DNA of 64,000 bases. It comes from Acrasis kona. Taxonomy: Eukaryota > Heterolobosea > Eutetramitea > Acrasida > Acrasidae. Location of the stretch: positions 82,461 to 146,460 of the forward strand of contig JAOPGA020000687.1 in the NCBI GenBank assembly GCA_026419775.2, in the 5' to 3' direction. The notes under the pieces are model-generated. The model had not been told where the DNA came from. It saw only the letters and a list, made by a program, of their open reading frames with translations, and made no database searches. The translations under genes and the position numbers were made by a program. Shown one piece after another: positions 9,385-21,314 of this stretch (the first letter of the stretch is position 1; each line of letters opens with the position of its first letter).

Positions 9385-11469
9385 CTATTTTTGATATATA
9401 TACGGATCCACTAATGGTTGTACTTGCAACAACTTCAACACAGCAACAATGATACCCATCAATCCCTCGCCAGCAATCAACCCACTACTCACCGCAAAAA
9501 AGTATTCTTTGGATTCCTTTGGCCACCCACGCCTCCACAGCACGTGAATAACGCTACCCGTAAACATTGCCAAACTTTGTTTAGGCGGCACTATAAACCC
9601 AATACCAAACGCCAACGCGCTCGGAACATAATTAGCCGCATGCTCTCCCCACACGAGCGACACAATCTTCCCAGTCAACGCCAACATGAACCCAAACAAT
9701 GCACCGCCCAATATACCCCAGTTACTATACAATGGCAATGCACTCAAACCCTCCGATAGCATTTCTGCCACGGCCTTCCATGCATTTGCAGCAGGTGCTG
9801 GTAGTTGACTGCTTCCGATCTGATAAGCGTTATCGTACAAGTAATAAATGGGCACGCAGAATAAAATTCCACACAAGATTCCCAGCGATTGCGCTATGAA
9901 TTGTTTTTTTGGCGACACTCTCAGGATGTAACCAGTCTTCAAATCCTGCATCATGTCTCCGCATTGCGAGGCACCCGCGGCGACGATGCCTGCGGATAGC
10001 AAGTTCGTGCTGATTTGTTTGGGCGCCAATCCAGCAAATACTAATTGTGTTACCTTTCCCATGCCTCCCACAGGATTAATGTCCGTCTCTCCTGCACATC
10101 TCGTTGCGATGATGCTCAATAACATTCCGAGTGGAATGGATGCCCACACAAAGTAATATTTAATGTCGAACACAAAGTGACCGATCAGCGTCAAGAGTAC
10201 GGTGCTGCAAAGTAGACCTAGTACTGGCCAGTACCATGGTATCATGTGCGAATCCACCTCTTTTTGTTTGATCTTGTCCGTCGTCGATTGTTGGATGTTT
10301 TCGTCGTCATCGTCTTTTGCTTTTGTTCGACCGCGACTGGTGCTGGCTATGCGTTTGGCAACGTTATAGAGGGCCAAGAATACAATTTTGCTCGTGAAGA
10401 GAAGTTGGACGGCAGAGTCAGCCGTCATGATGGCCACGCCCACCCATAAGATCCAACCGCGCACACCATTGTATTCTAGGACGTGACCGGTCACCCAATT
10501 GTTACCCTTGATGACGGGACCTAATATGCCGTAGCCTACAATGCCTCCGAATAACATACTGGCCGTGGCGCGCATGCCGCTCAGCATACCTCCACCGGTA
10601 AGGAGGGGGTCCAAGTATAGCGTGAAGCCCAAGGAATGTAATGTGTTTGGCATGGGCGGTTCTTCCACCATTGGGATGAAGAATACCAAGAGCGACCATA
10701 ATGCTGCACCAATGCTGTAGTATAACATGATCTTTGCTTTACGAACTGTTTCTGCTCCTTTTGCGAACATTGCTTCAATTGTATTTGCAGTTGCCGTGCC
10801 TGATGGAAATTTTAACTTGTCTATAATGATCATCTATGGAAATTAGAGCAGAGTTGCCAAAGTTGTTACTTGTTTGCGAAGCGGTACTGCAAAATATACG
10901 CCAAAGAAGGCAACGCTTAGTGCCCAGGCAAATAGCTGCCAAATGTCATACTTTTCTCCTAACAATTGTAATGCAGGTATGGAGCTCACGAGCCCAGCAG
11001 TACTCGTCATCGTTCCTGCTGATGAGGCAGCAGTCACAGCCAAACATGTTTCGTACTTGCTAAAGGGAACTACTGGGTTGATAACTTTGAAAACTCCAAT
11101 CGCGATAATCGAAGCAAACACGGAGCCACCTTGGGTCCAACCTAGAATTGAATAAATTTAAATTGATAAAAAAAGTTGCGTGCCTGTTCTGAGTCCAAAG
11201 TTAACATTGATTGCTGCTACAAGCACTCCAATCAAGCACCCAACAAGTATGGCCCTAAATGTGAACTCATTGTGTTCTTTATATCTATCGTATTCAGAGG
11301 GATCATAATCAATAACTGGAGGATCTGGATCCTCCAACTCTTCGTTCGAATCCTCCGAAACTTCGTCTTCGACAGGTACATGTCGGTATCCCTCCTGTCT
11401 TATTGCTTCGTGTGGAGCTCTAAAATCATTACCGACTTGACTAGCACTCCCTACTTCCCTCTCAGACAT
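9385..11469 (-). CDS. OPT-family oligopeptide/metal-chelate transporter
   Basis: Three exons: 11469-11184, 11141-10870, 10833-9385; 668 residues. The spliced protein shows the OPT signatures NFGLRTGWTQGG at the first membrane region and FPSGTATA after RKQMIIIDKL, then many hydrophobic segments. The N-terminus is a 60-residue acidic cytosolic tail. OPT proteins are proton-coupled importers of small peptides or metal chelates at the plasma or vacuolar membrane. The first intron (11142-11183) starts with GC rather than GT; the junction is fixed by the conserved RTGW motif. The second intron is 10834-10869. Whether it belongs to the peptide or the YSL/metal branch cannot be told. Confidence 0.88.
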
Positions 11470-11577
11470 GAGTGATGGTTAGGAAAAAGGTTTTGTATGT
11501 CCTGACGTTGAAATGACGCGCATCCAAATCAACCAAGAGTGATTAATTTTTGAACAAGTTGATGTGAATAGAACTCT

Positions 11578-13629
11578 TCAAGCTTTATTTTCAGATAATT
11601 TAGAGGACTGTTTTTCAACAAATTCATTATACACCTTTTCGATTGCGGGATCCAACGGCAGCATGCCCAGCGGTATCTTGTCAATTTGAGTAAAACATAC
11701 ATTCAAAACATTTCTCTTTTTTGGTTGGTGAACAGAAGTTTGAGCAGGGAAGTAGGCGAGCGTAATGCTCTGATCAAAACTAAACAGAAAAGTAAACCAA
11801 CTCTTTAATTGAGATTTGCCCATACACATGAGCAGGAAGGTTTTCCATTTATAATCCTTATCCTCTTTACGCTGCACATTCATCTGCGTCACAATCATTA
11901 TGGATGAAATAACATAATAACAAAGAATCTCGTCGCCCTTCAATATTTTGGTCCTGTCGACATGCAAACCCTTCATACGCTCTCTCGCGGCGGTCACAAA
12001 GTCCCAAATGTGATTTTTTGTAAAATAATTCGGACCAACAAATCCATCGAGAAGGAATGCAGTTATGGAATCTGCAAACCTTTCACACTTTTCATTCATA
12101 TTTTGTATTTTTATTGGGTCCTTGTCAATAGCAAGCGCATCGTCCTCTGCGCCATCCATCTCTAAATTGCTCATGTATAATTCCAACAAGTGCATAGCCC
12201 TTACTCTAACCAACCTCGTCAAATCGTCGGTTTCGTCAGTTTCTAGTCTTTCCAGTGCCACTTTTACGCTTCTCTTTTGTTCAATCACTTGTTGTTTGTA
12301 TGCCAACATTTTATCTCTAATCTTTTTATTTTCGTCCATGTTGACAATCTCCCTCAAATCACACATCTCCAATTCCATGTCCTCTATGACTTTGGCTAGT
12401 CTGTGCATCTGATCGATTGTGGTGTCTCTGTATGCCTCCAACTCTTGTAGCTGTTTATTTTTTTCATTACAATCATTTTTGAGCTTGGCTATAGTAGCAA
12501 TGTACTCTAGCTGGTGACTTTCCAGATCGGCAATCATCTTGTCCTTTGAATGATCTTTAATGTTGTATGAGGACTCCCTATGAACGGTGTTAATGTGGTC
12601 TAGCTCATCATTAGCTGTATTGAGCTCTTTTTTCAAGGTTTGGTTCTCTTTGATGCTGTCCTGTAACAAAGATTTGATCCTTTGGTACTCTTGGAATAGC
12701 TCAAAGTTGGACATTGGAGGTGGACTTGAGTTCAAAAGCTCTGATTCAAACTTTTCCTTAATGTTGTTTCTCGCTTCATCTGAGCGAGGACTCATGATGG
12801 AGATTGAGCTCACAATTTCTGCATGGGTTTGCGAATGTGTGTCATCAGAGTCAGAGTCGTCGGAGTTGATAATGTTCAAAATGTCATCAGTTTTGATTCT
12901 ACGATTACTTTTGCTGGTGGGAATTTGACTACTATCAATGCTAATCGATCTCCTATTCACCTTTGGGTCTTTTGGTTCTGACGATTCGCTTTTATTTGTG
13001 AGGTTGTCTGGAGTTTTTGTCGTGTTCAATAAATTCATGATACCATAGTGCTGGTCCGTGAGAGATGCAACCGCCTTATGTATTGGAGTGGATTTGCACG
13101 TTTCAACGTTGATGCTAAACTTCAATGTCAAATTTTGGTTATAAGTGGGGTCTATAAGCTTGAACTTTATGCTTTCGAGAGCAGTATTATTGATGTAATC
13201 GGACACATTAATTTTGATTGGTTCACAGAGTGGTTTGACCTGCTGTCATTTAATTGTTTTTAAAGTGTGGCTTACCCCTGTAACGAAATACATGTCTATT
13301 GTTCTGGATTTGAATTTGCCACCGCCCTTGGAATATAGCTTTTCGGTGAACATCAAAGATTTGTTTATATCAAGGTCGTGACTCCCCTCACTCTTTTGGG
13401 ACCAAGTGACTTGATGCTTCTCTATTATAGTATCTCCTTTGCGTCTCACATCATTGTCCACCTTCTCCTCTGAGAAGTATATGTATCCACGAGAAGGAAC
13501 ATTTTTCTGCACTTTAGTCTGCCTCCAGCTTAGCCCAATAGCTCGAAATCGTGTAGGCAATCCGAGCAAGCAGTGTATGTCAAATGTTATATCGAAAGTT
13601 TCTGTCTCTGTCTTGAATAGAGATAACAT
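11578..13629 (-). CDS. NT-C2 domain coiled-coil protein (EEIG/EHBP-like)
   Basis: Exon 1 is 13629-13276, the intron is 13275-13240, and exon 2 is 13239-11578; 671 residues. Residues about 5-165 match the N-terminal C2 (NT-C2) layout of EEIG1/EHBP1 and plant relatives (FDIHCLLGLP, SWRQTK, VTWSQKSEG), with the splice inside the C2 fold. A Ser/Asp-rich segment follows, then a coiled coil (about 300-430). The C-terminal globular part (about 450-650) is unrecognised. NT-C2 proteins tie membranes to the cytoskeleton or endocytic machinery. The frame also opens upstream with a non-ATG codon; 13629 is the first ATG. Confidence 0.75.
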
Positions 13630-13796
13630 CAGCTTTTTGTAAAAATAGCTCAAGTTATGACCTTTCTAGAAAAGGTCCTTCAACTAGCATTGCCACAAAA
13701 ATGCTTTTAAAATTTAAATGTGCCAAGATCCAATGTGAACATGTCAAAATGCGTCAATGAGCAGTCCAGTTTACAAAATTTATTCAAGTTCACAAG

Positions 13797-15275
13797 ATGG
13801 AAGTTATCAACCTAGACAGCGATGAGGATGATATTGTGGAGGTCTCATCCTTCGTCACAAAGAAGACAGTAGTAACACCCAATCGAAACAGTTCGGAATC
13901 AACTATCATACCAACAATACAAAGAAGAGACAGTACCCTTCTGAACACGTCTATTGATTTAGATTCTGACATTTACGATTTGATACTCGGCACAAAAGAA
14001 TCTGATCTTCGAAAAAAGCACTGTAAGGATGTCGTGGAAGATTCTATGGAGGTTTCGGCCCCAGAGTCACCAAAGCCAAAAAAAAGAAAACCTGAAGTCA
14101 CCAAAGAGGTAGTAACCGCAACAAAAAAAAGGAAGCAAAACACTTCCTCATCCCAACAAGATTCACAACCCACGCTGTCGCAACAATCAACACAAAGTGA
14201 CGACGAGGGCTATGATTCATGCTCCTCCACATCAAGCACACAATCTGCGAAAGAATACAAAAAGGTGACGAAAGACTTTGTAAGACGCGCCAAAGGCAGC
14301 TACGCTTTGGATGAACTAAACATTCAAATAGATTCCAACATGATTAAAAGTGTTGGAGGGAAATCAATCAAAGAACAATTAGAACTTCACTTTGACAAAT
14401 CCCGTATACTAGTGCAAGACCTAGATGTAGCACATTCCATCAAATGGACAAGATACCTCCCACTTGATTATGTAAATTGGTTGCAAGAATGTGCTAATAA
14501 AAAATTAAAATCCCATCGTCCACAGGATGGTGTTGTTAAAGTAGAAATTAATAATTATTGTTTGGTCCGTATACCCGGTGACACCATGGTCGAACTTATC
14601 CAGGCCAATACTCTTGTAGAATATGTACAATGTTTAAAGCAGCACCTGTGTGAACAATCCGATCTCACAAATAATCTTGAAATGTATCAAGATTTATCCA
14701 AACCATTAACCATTATACTGTTGATGGAGGGCCTGCATTCTTTTATAAAGGGCATAGAACAAGCCAAATACAAACGCATCATGGAGGGTAAGAAAAAGAC
14801 AAAGGATTCCGTACCTGATATTGCACTTCCTAATATTGAAAAAGCTCTTTTAGAGATGCAATTGATCCATGGCGTGAGAGTATTTGAGACGGTGAATGCT
14901 GCGGCAACTGCACAGTTTATTGCACAAATGACAAAGAATTTGGCAGAGGCTCCTTACAAAAAAAGGACAAGCGTTCTTGACTTTAAATCTTCGAGTGCGA
15001 CACCATTCAGTTTGAGTACTGCTGGTGGTGGCCGAAAAAAACAAAGCTTACAAGAAGTATGGCGTAAACAACTCACAGAGGTGCCCTCAGTGTCTGAGAA
15101 GATTGCGAATGCTGTGGCAGATAAGTACCCAAGTGTGAGAACGCTACTTCGGGCGTATGAGGAGTATGAAGGTGATAGCGAGAACATGTTGAAGGATTTG
15201 CAAGTGGATCAAAAGCGAAAGGTTGGTCCTGTGGCATCTAAATGTATTTCAGAAATTTTTGGGGCAGATGAATAA
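13797..15275 (+). CDS. EME1: EME1/MMS4-like subunit of MUS81 endonuclease
   Basis: Intronless, 492 residues. The N-terminus is acidic and Ser-rich with SUMO-interaction-like stretches (MEVINLDSDEDD) and a basic NLS (PKPKKRKPEV). Residues about 185-400 show an ERCC4-type fold typical of the non-catalytic EME1/MMS4 family (VRVFETVNAAATAQFIAQM). The C-terminal part has helix-hairpin-helix character (VPSVSEKIANAVADKYPSV). The canonical nuclease motif GDxxxERK is not seen, as expected for EME1. With MUS81 it cuts branched DNA during recombination. Confidence 0.78.
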   Translation: MEVINLDSDEDDIVEVSSFVTKKTVVTPNRNSSESTIIPTIQRRDSTLLNTSIDLDSDIYDLILGTKESDLRKKHCKDVVEDSMEVSAPESPKPKKRKPEVTKEVVTATKKRKQNTSSSQQDSQPTLSQQSTQSDDEGYDSCSSTSSTQSAKEYKKVTKDFVRRAKGSYALDELNIQIDSNMIKSVGGKSIKEQLELHFDKSRILVQDLDVAHSIKWTRYLPLDYVNWLQECANKKLKSHRPQDGVVKVEINNYCLVRIPGDTMVELIQANTLVEYVQCLKQHLCEQSDLTNNLEMYQDLSKPLTIILLMEGLHSFIKGIEQAKYKRIMEGKKKTKDSVPDIALPNIEKALLEMQLIHGVRVFETVNAAATAQFIAQMTKNLAEAPYKKRTSVLDFKSSSATPFSLSTAGGGRKKQSLQEVWRKQLTEVPSVSEKIANAVADKYPSVRTLLRAYEEYEGDSENMLKDLQVDQKRKVGPVASKCISEIFGADE

Positions 15276-15422
15276 AATTTGTTTTCAAGTGATGGTCGTT
15301 TGTCATCGATACTCTGTAATCTCTTTGAAGTCCATAAGGTCTAATCAAGGTGTGACATTCAATTTTCCAAAAGCCAACCCCTTACAAAATTCTGGCGGGA
15401 AAATTTTCAGACAAGAAAGACG

Positions 15423-17549
15423 ATGCCATCAAATGACCAATTCACTACTATCGCAGTTGTTGGACAACGTATGTATTATATCAAATCAAAATATCCTGAC
15501 CGCCTTAGCGCGAAGTGGTAAATCATCTCTGATTTTGAAAATCACAGGAGACAAATCTGACAAAGATAAACAGGTTTTTTATTCACAACTCCATTTGTAC
15601 TTATCAAAAGAATCCACGATTATTACCGCCCAAACACTTTGAGTTGGATGCGTCCTTCGGACAATCCGTACATTTACTCTTTCTAGAGATCAATGAAGAA
15701 AACCAACAAGAAACAGATTTTATTTTGGGAGAATCCAACATTGTTCTGGTAGTTGTCGACATCAACTCACAATACCAAAAAGATGAAGTAAACAAATGGA
15801 TTGAAAGGTCTAGGAAGCACAAGGTAACAAACACCTTCCTTCAATCTAATTTTCATCAGAAACCTATCTTTGTCATTCAAAGCAAAGCTGATCTTTTGGA
15901 GGGAGAAGTTGAAGATTTAACAACGCTTGTAGAGGTACAACAACAACAGCGACAACAATACATTAACACAACATGAAGAGATACGAAAAATACCAATACT
16001 GTGGAACAACATCAGTAAAAAAGAAGAGAGGAGTGGAAGAAATAGTGGGTGCCCTGTGCCAATTCGCACTGTTCCCTACGGACGTCATTTTTGATGCAAC
16101 ATCAAAAGTAACACATACAAAACATTCATGTTAACACAATAGAATTTAAATAAATCATCGGTACCTGCTTTTGAAAGAGTATTTTGGATCCTAGATCGTG
16201 ATGGAGACGGTGAATTGTCACAAACAGAGTTTACGGAGCTGCTATCAATCTTTCAATCCTCTGATCCAGAGATCAACATTGAGAAGCCATCAGGGTGCAA
16301 TCTGATATCCTATCTAAGCATCATCAAGGACCTCATGCAACTAAACAGGTTTGATCTGGTGTGGACACTGCTCAGAGAATTTAGTTACCAAGATAATCTA
16401 CAGGTCGATGATGTTGGCATATCGTAAGTTGACACCACTCACATTGTTGCTAATCATGACAGACAATTATACCTACCGGAGCACAATCCAGCAACCGACA
16501 TTATTGTACTGACGAATTATGGAAGGGACGTACTGACAGCATTGTTCAAACGCATCGACACGGACTCTGATCTACTTTTAAGCCAACAAGAATTAACGAG
16601 CGCCTTCATGTTCGTACCTCTCAAGGACAGTCTGATCACTGTTGCCGATCAATTCACAAACGGTCACGACATGTGCCAATCAGTACACAAAAAGATGACA
16701 TTGGTGGGATGGTTGGCGCTGTGGAGCTTCACGACCAGACAAGATCCACAGGCGCTGCTACGATGCCTCGTGTTTTGGGGAATTCCAGAATCCATCCTGT
16801 CAAGGACGCTACAAATCAAGAAGAAACGTGATTTTAGAAATGGTCCACAAGACATGCCCGACACCATACAATGTTACGTATTTGGTGCCGCCAAGAGCGG
16901 AAAGACTTGCTTGATGAAGAGTTTGATTGGACAAGAATTCGATCACGAATACAGCGCCACCAACGAACAGCACAGCGTGGTGAATGTGGTTGACTATCGG
17001 GATCAACGGTACTATTTGGTGGTTACGGAGTTTCAAGACATTGAGGTGCCCGTCATTTTGAAGAGATTAGAAAACATGAATCAATGTGATGTAGTTTGTT
17101 TGGTATATGACGCCAGCGATCAATTTTCTTTTTTGCATTTGAGCACCGTCCAAAAAGACTTGTCCAAAACTCTTCCTCGCTTGTTTGTTTCTTCCAAGGT
17201 TGACCTGCAAGAGGTTGACCAAGATTTTGATGTGACGCCCGAAGAATATTGTGACCGTCTGCAATTGGTGAGACCGTTACGCGTTAGTGTTGCTGGTGCA
17301 GATGATGCGCTTCACATTTCTGAGCTCTGGAAGGAACTCGTCCTTGCCGCTGTGAATCCTGATCTTGCTTTGCCAGAGTGGGAGGAGAGCGAGGATAGCG
17401 ACGAAGAAGAGGAGGAGATTGTGCCACGAGAGGTACCAAATGTAGTGGTCAAAAGGGTGGTGAGGATTGGTCTTGCAGTTGGTGTTCTTGCCGCTGTAGG
17501 GTACGCAGTGTATAGATTTGGGTTTAAGAAGGCAGAATCAAAACAATAA
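15423..17549 (+). CDS. Miro (mitochondrial Rho GTPase)
   Basis: Seven exons: 15423-15468, 15509-15573, 15611-15823, 15860-15934, 15979-16107, 16143-16423, 16463-17549; 631 residues, close to animal/yeast Miro. The N-terminal GTPase has P-loop GQPRSGKSS formed across intron 1. The first EF-hand is FWILDRDGDGELS and the second FKRIDTDSDLLLS. The second GTPase has P-loop GAAKSGKT. The C-terminus is a membrane anchor (VLAAVGYAVYRFGF) for the mitochondrial outer membrane. It controls mitochondrial transport and ER contact. The 36-bp intron 15824-15859 has no stop and is a multiple of three, so its removal rests on typical boundaries only. The gene converges on EFHC with 6 bp between stops. Confidence 0.88.
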
Positions 17550-17555
17550 AAGTAT

Positions 17556-19820
17556 TTATTTGCCCAAATTGTAAGTTGAAGTTCCTTCCACAATCTTGAT
17601 GAAATCAATGTATGAGATCCTCTTCTTGTTTTTGGGGAAGAACCTTCTTGCTAGAGCTGCCACTTCTTCATCGCTAATGTTCATTTGCATGTTTCCGCAT
17701 ACAGCTTTCTTGAGCTCTGGCTCTCCAATCATTCCATCTACAGATCTATCGCTCAGCACTCTGAAAGTGTCTTGGAATAATAGTCTGCGATTTTCAATCT
17801 TGGTCATAAACATTTTGAACACTCTCTGCTCCAACACAGCATTATTGCTCTCGTCTTCTGCGTTTTGTAAATGTTGTTTGTGGCTAGCGTCGGTATTTGT
17901 CTTGAATACAATTCTTCCATCTAGTTCAGGATTTCTGAAATCGCTTGGCTGAATGCATTCGGAGAACTCGTTGTAGTTGAGACAACCATCACCATCACTA
18001 TCGAATGATCTCATGATTGTAATTACTTCCTGCTCTGAGACATTCATTTGTAGCTTGTTAATTACAGTTCTAAACTCGTTTAGAGAAATCTTTCCAGAGC
18101 TGTCTGTATCGACTGCTCTAAATGCATCCTTCAAGCGTGAATTCTTCAAGAGAACGTTCTCTCTAAGACGATGCAACACTTGCTCCAAGTCTGCTTTAGC
18201 AAACACTTGTGGTCTACTCTCCATGTATTTGACAGTATGTTCATCAGTCTCATGCAACAGGAATCTATGACTGTTGATGAAAATAATTGCACCAACAAAG
18301 AGATCTGATGCTTTATAATAATCGCCATCTGGGTTTTTAACCCTCTGTCTTTGAAGGAACTTTCCTCCTATGATACCTGAGTTTCTTTGAGTTGGTTCGA
18401 AAATACTGACAGTGTCATCGGCTAGATAGAATGTAACAATAAATCTTCTATTTTGATCCTCGGGTGCAGAGGTCTCCATACGAGCTCCAAATCGCAAATG
18501 GTTCATGTCGTTCTCCATATACTTCTTAACATCTTTTTTAGGTGCTTTGAGAACCAAGTATTTCCATGATCCCAAAGAATCCTCTTCTGTTCCATATCCA
18601 TTGTAGGGTGGGGGATCTACTTTTTGTGTCTTGACGGTAGCTGCCTTTTCTACATCTCTGGATGGATCTGGTACGGGGGTGAAATCTGTAATGCCATATT
18701 TTTTGTTAAAGTATTCTTTGGTGTAGTCATCGCAATCTCTCAAGAGGAATTTTTTAGAAAATACATCAATTTCGTTTCCAATCTGTAAATCTGTCTCTTC
18801 GTAGTAGGTTACAGGTTCATTCGGGCTATTTTTTGGTTTTGGTATTCTTTGACGCTTTACAAACACTGGGAATGGGTCTCTACCAGAGTTGGGTGGGTTG
18901 AGTTCAGAAATTTTAGTGGTATCATCTGCCAAGTAATACTCCAACACAAAATGTCTAAAGTCTCCATACAGATTCTCCCTATCATCCCAACAGCAGAAGA
19001 ATCTCAAGACCTTTCTGTCATTCTTCAAAAACTGCTGCATGCTAGCTTGTTGCTGCTTTGAAGGGTTGGTGTGTCTTCCTTTGAACGAATATTCCAAGTA
19101 TCTTTTGAAATCTTGGTCTATGGGGTTGAGTTTGTTAAATGGTGACATTGTCTTCTTCAACTCTTCTCTTCCTTGTGTGTACTGATCTTGTGGGAAATCT
19201 TCCACGTCATTTTCGGAAATATCGATACCAATTCCACCCAGGAATTCTTTCGTGAATCTGTCACATCCTACAATACGGAAAGTCTTTCCATAAAGAGTTA
19301 CTTCGTTTCCAATGTTTAAATCTTCTAGCAAATAAAATTCACGATCGACACCTGGTTTGGGGATGCGATGTCTTTTTATCAATGCACCTTGTGGAATACC
19401 GGAGTTGTCTTGTTTTGGTTCTGAGACATGAATCGTATCATCCTCAAGATAGTAATATAGTACACATCTTCTGACTCTGTTGTTTTCTAGTGCACTCTCG
19501 TGAACCCCTTCTTTGAAGAAGGTATAAAATCTCAATACTTTACGATCTAATGAGAGCCACTTTGGACGACCATCCTCTCCAGTCTCGCTATCGCTTGAGG
19601 GTGACAAGGGAGAAATTGATGATGATTGCAGTTTCTGTGCAAGTTTCTCAGTGGCACTGAGCAATTCATCTTGATCAACAGGCACATTGAAGTCGTTTAC
19701 TATTGGCAAAGAGTTACGATAGTCGAACACTTGTTTCTTATGATGTCTGTCCTTCATACTGGGATCCTCAAAGGTGTTCCCTGGAAGGAACGGAAGCTGA
19801 CGAGATGATGATGAGTACAT
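17556..19820 (-). CDS. EFHC-type axonemal protein: three DM10 domains plus EF-hands
   Basis: Intronless, 754 residues. Three DM10 repeats are clear from the recurring core VLRFYTFF / VLRFFCCW / LRFGAR, followed by YYLEDDTI / YYLADDTT / FYLADDTV and the R-x-R-I/V-P/K-x-P motif (about residues 85-215, 260-385, 415-545). The C-terminus has EF-hand loops (AVDTDSSGKISLNEF, SFDSDGDGCLNYNEF) and a degenerate pair. EFHC1/EFHC2 (Rib72) are inner-junction and protofilament proteins of ciliary doublet microtubules, so the organism probably builds a flagellum. Confidence 0.92.
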   Translation of the reverse strand: MYSSSSRQLPFLPGNTFEDPSMKDRHHKKQVFDYRNSLPIVNDFNVPVDQDELLSATEKLAQKLQSSSISPLSPSSDSETGEDGRPKWLSLDRKVLRFYTFFKEGVHESALENNRVRRCVLYYYLEDDTIHVSEPKQDNSGIPQGALIKRHRIPKPGVDREFYLLEDLNIGNEVTLYGKTFRIVGCDRFTKEFLGGIGIDISENDVEDFPQDQYTQGREELKKTMSPFNKLNPIDQDFKRYLEYSFKGRHTNPSKQQQASMQQFLKNDRKVLRFFCCWDDRENLYGDFRHFVLEYYLADDTTKISELNPPNSGRDPFPVFVKRQRIPKPKNSPNEPVTYYEETDLQIGNEIDVFSKKFLLRDCDDYTKEYFNKKYGITDFTPVPDPSRDVEKAATVKTQKVDPPPYNGYGTEEDSLGSWKYLVLKAPKKDVKKYMENDMNHLRFGARMETSAPEDQNRRFIVTFYLADDTVSIFEPTQRNSGIIGGKFLQRQRVKNPDGDYYKASDLFVGAIIFINSHRFLLHETDEHTVKYMESRPQVFAKADLEQVLHRLRENVLLKNSRLKDAFRAVDTDSSGKISLNEFRTVINKLQMNVSEQEVITIMRSFDSDGDGCLNYNEFSECIQPSDFRNPELDGRIVFKTNTDASHKQHLQNAEDESNNAVLEQRVFKMFMTKIENRRLLFQDTFRVLSDRSVDGMIGEPELKKAVCGNMQMNISDEEVAALARRFFPKNKKRISYIDFIKIVEGTSTYNLGK

Positions 19821-20019
19821 ATCTCTTGATTTATTCGTTTTCTACGATCGAATTGTAAGGATTTGGTTTTTTACGCGGTAAATTATTGTTGACCAACCAC
19901 AATTTTAGAATGTCACCGCCAAGACAAAAAGTGTCTTTCGGATGCAATTCGTTCGAACGAGAACAAACAACACCTGTCATCTCCATAAAAAATTAAGAAA
20001 CTTAAAATCGATCGACAAT

Positions 20020-21240
20020 TTATTCAAAGGTAACAAAAACTTTTCCAACATTCTTTCCAGATTGTAGATAATCAACAGCATCACAAACGCTCTCTGGACC
20101 CTTTGTGAATGTTTTAGCACAGTGTTCATCAATTGGCGCGTGAATCTCTCCCTTTTCAAGCATGCTCAACATGTCTTCGACGGCAGCTCTCCAAACTGGA
20201 ATCTTTTCTTTATCAAACAAGTATGGAACCAAGAAGAAGCCACTCATGTGTCTGTTGCCCATCAACAATGTATTTACTAGAGTAGGTACGCTTGAGCCAG
20301 CAAATAATTTTTTCAATTGCTCCTTGCTCTGTGCATCTCTGTCGCTCTTGTATTGAGCAATTCCACCAATGATAACAAATCTGCCACCCTCTTTCAAATG
20401 GTTCAAACACGTGTGGAACATTTCTCCTCCGACACCTTCGTAGACGACGTCGACACCTTTTAGTGATTTGAGTGCTTGTCCCACATCCTCCTTCTTGTAA
20501 TTGATGATCTTGTCGCAACCCAATTTTTTGAGTAATTCAACCTTGTCATCACCTCCACAAGTACCAATAACGTAATGGCCTGCTCTTTTTGCTAATTGAA
20601 CTGCAAAAGAACCAGTTGCTCCAGCTGCACCAGTTACCAGAACCTTTAATGGTTTATCTGTCTTTTTGGAGAAATCCAAGTGACCACATTCCTTGAGCCC
20701 AAGATATGCTGTTGTACCGCTGATAATTATAGCGACGGCTTCAGGGGAACATTTACTAATTGGAATGACAATCTTGGCATCCATTACAGAGTACTCTGTA
20801 AACCCAGGCTATTTTGGTCATAACATCAACAAATGTAGAATACTAACGTTTGAGAAGAGCACTGCTTGACCCTCTTTTAGATGCTTCACATTTGATCCTA
20901 CCTTAACAATTATACCACAGGCCTCACTTCCTGCAACGACTGGTGGGTCTTTATATTTCAAGGGACCGTAAACTCCGTTTGAAATCATAATTTCGCTACC
21001 CTGAACGCCTGCATACTTGTGCTTGACGAGAATTTGATTTGGCTTTGGTTCTGGAATTGTTGGGACATGGTCAATTTTTGATGCTTCTCTGTAATTAGAA
21101 CTCTTCTTAACGAGCAACAATTGGTTGTAACCCTTGCTTGCTGAGGTATTTTGAGTAGATAACTGCGTTGGTTGGTATTCTACTGATGGTCTAAGGTGAC
21201 CGCGAAGGATATCCAATCTATGGTGAGCTGTTTTAGACAT
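20020..21240 (-). CDS. zinc-binding-dehydrogenase-like quinone oxidoreductase (ZADH2/PTGR3-like)
   Basis: Exon 1 is 21240-20848, the intron is 20847-20809, and exon 2 is 20808-20020; 393 residues. It is a medium-chain dehydrogenase/reductase: an N-terminal GroES fold (YAGVQGSEIMI, GSEACGIIVKVG) and the Rossmann motif VTGAAGATGSFAVQLAKRAG for NAD(P)H. Catalytic zinc ligands are absent, as in quinone and enone reductases. About 40 extra N-terminal residues could be a targeting sequence. The 75-bp gap to the SDR gene on the same strand may be chance. Substrate is unknown; reduction of enones such as 15-keto prostaglandin-type lipids is the family precedent. Confidence 0.83.
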
Positions 21241-21314
21241 TTTGTAAATTCATTTCGTGACAAGCAAAGTAGTTCATACGCAATGGGGCTTGAAAACAAA
21301 ATTTTATTCACAAA

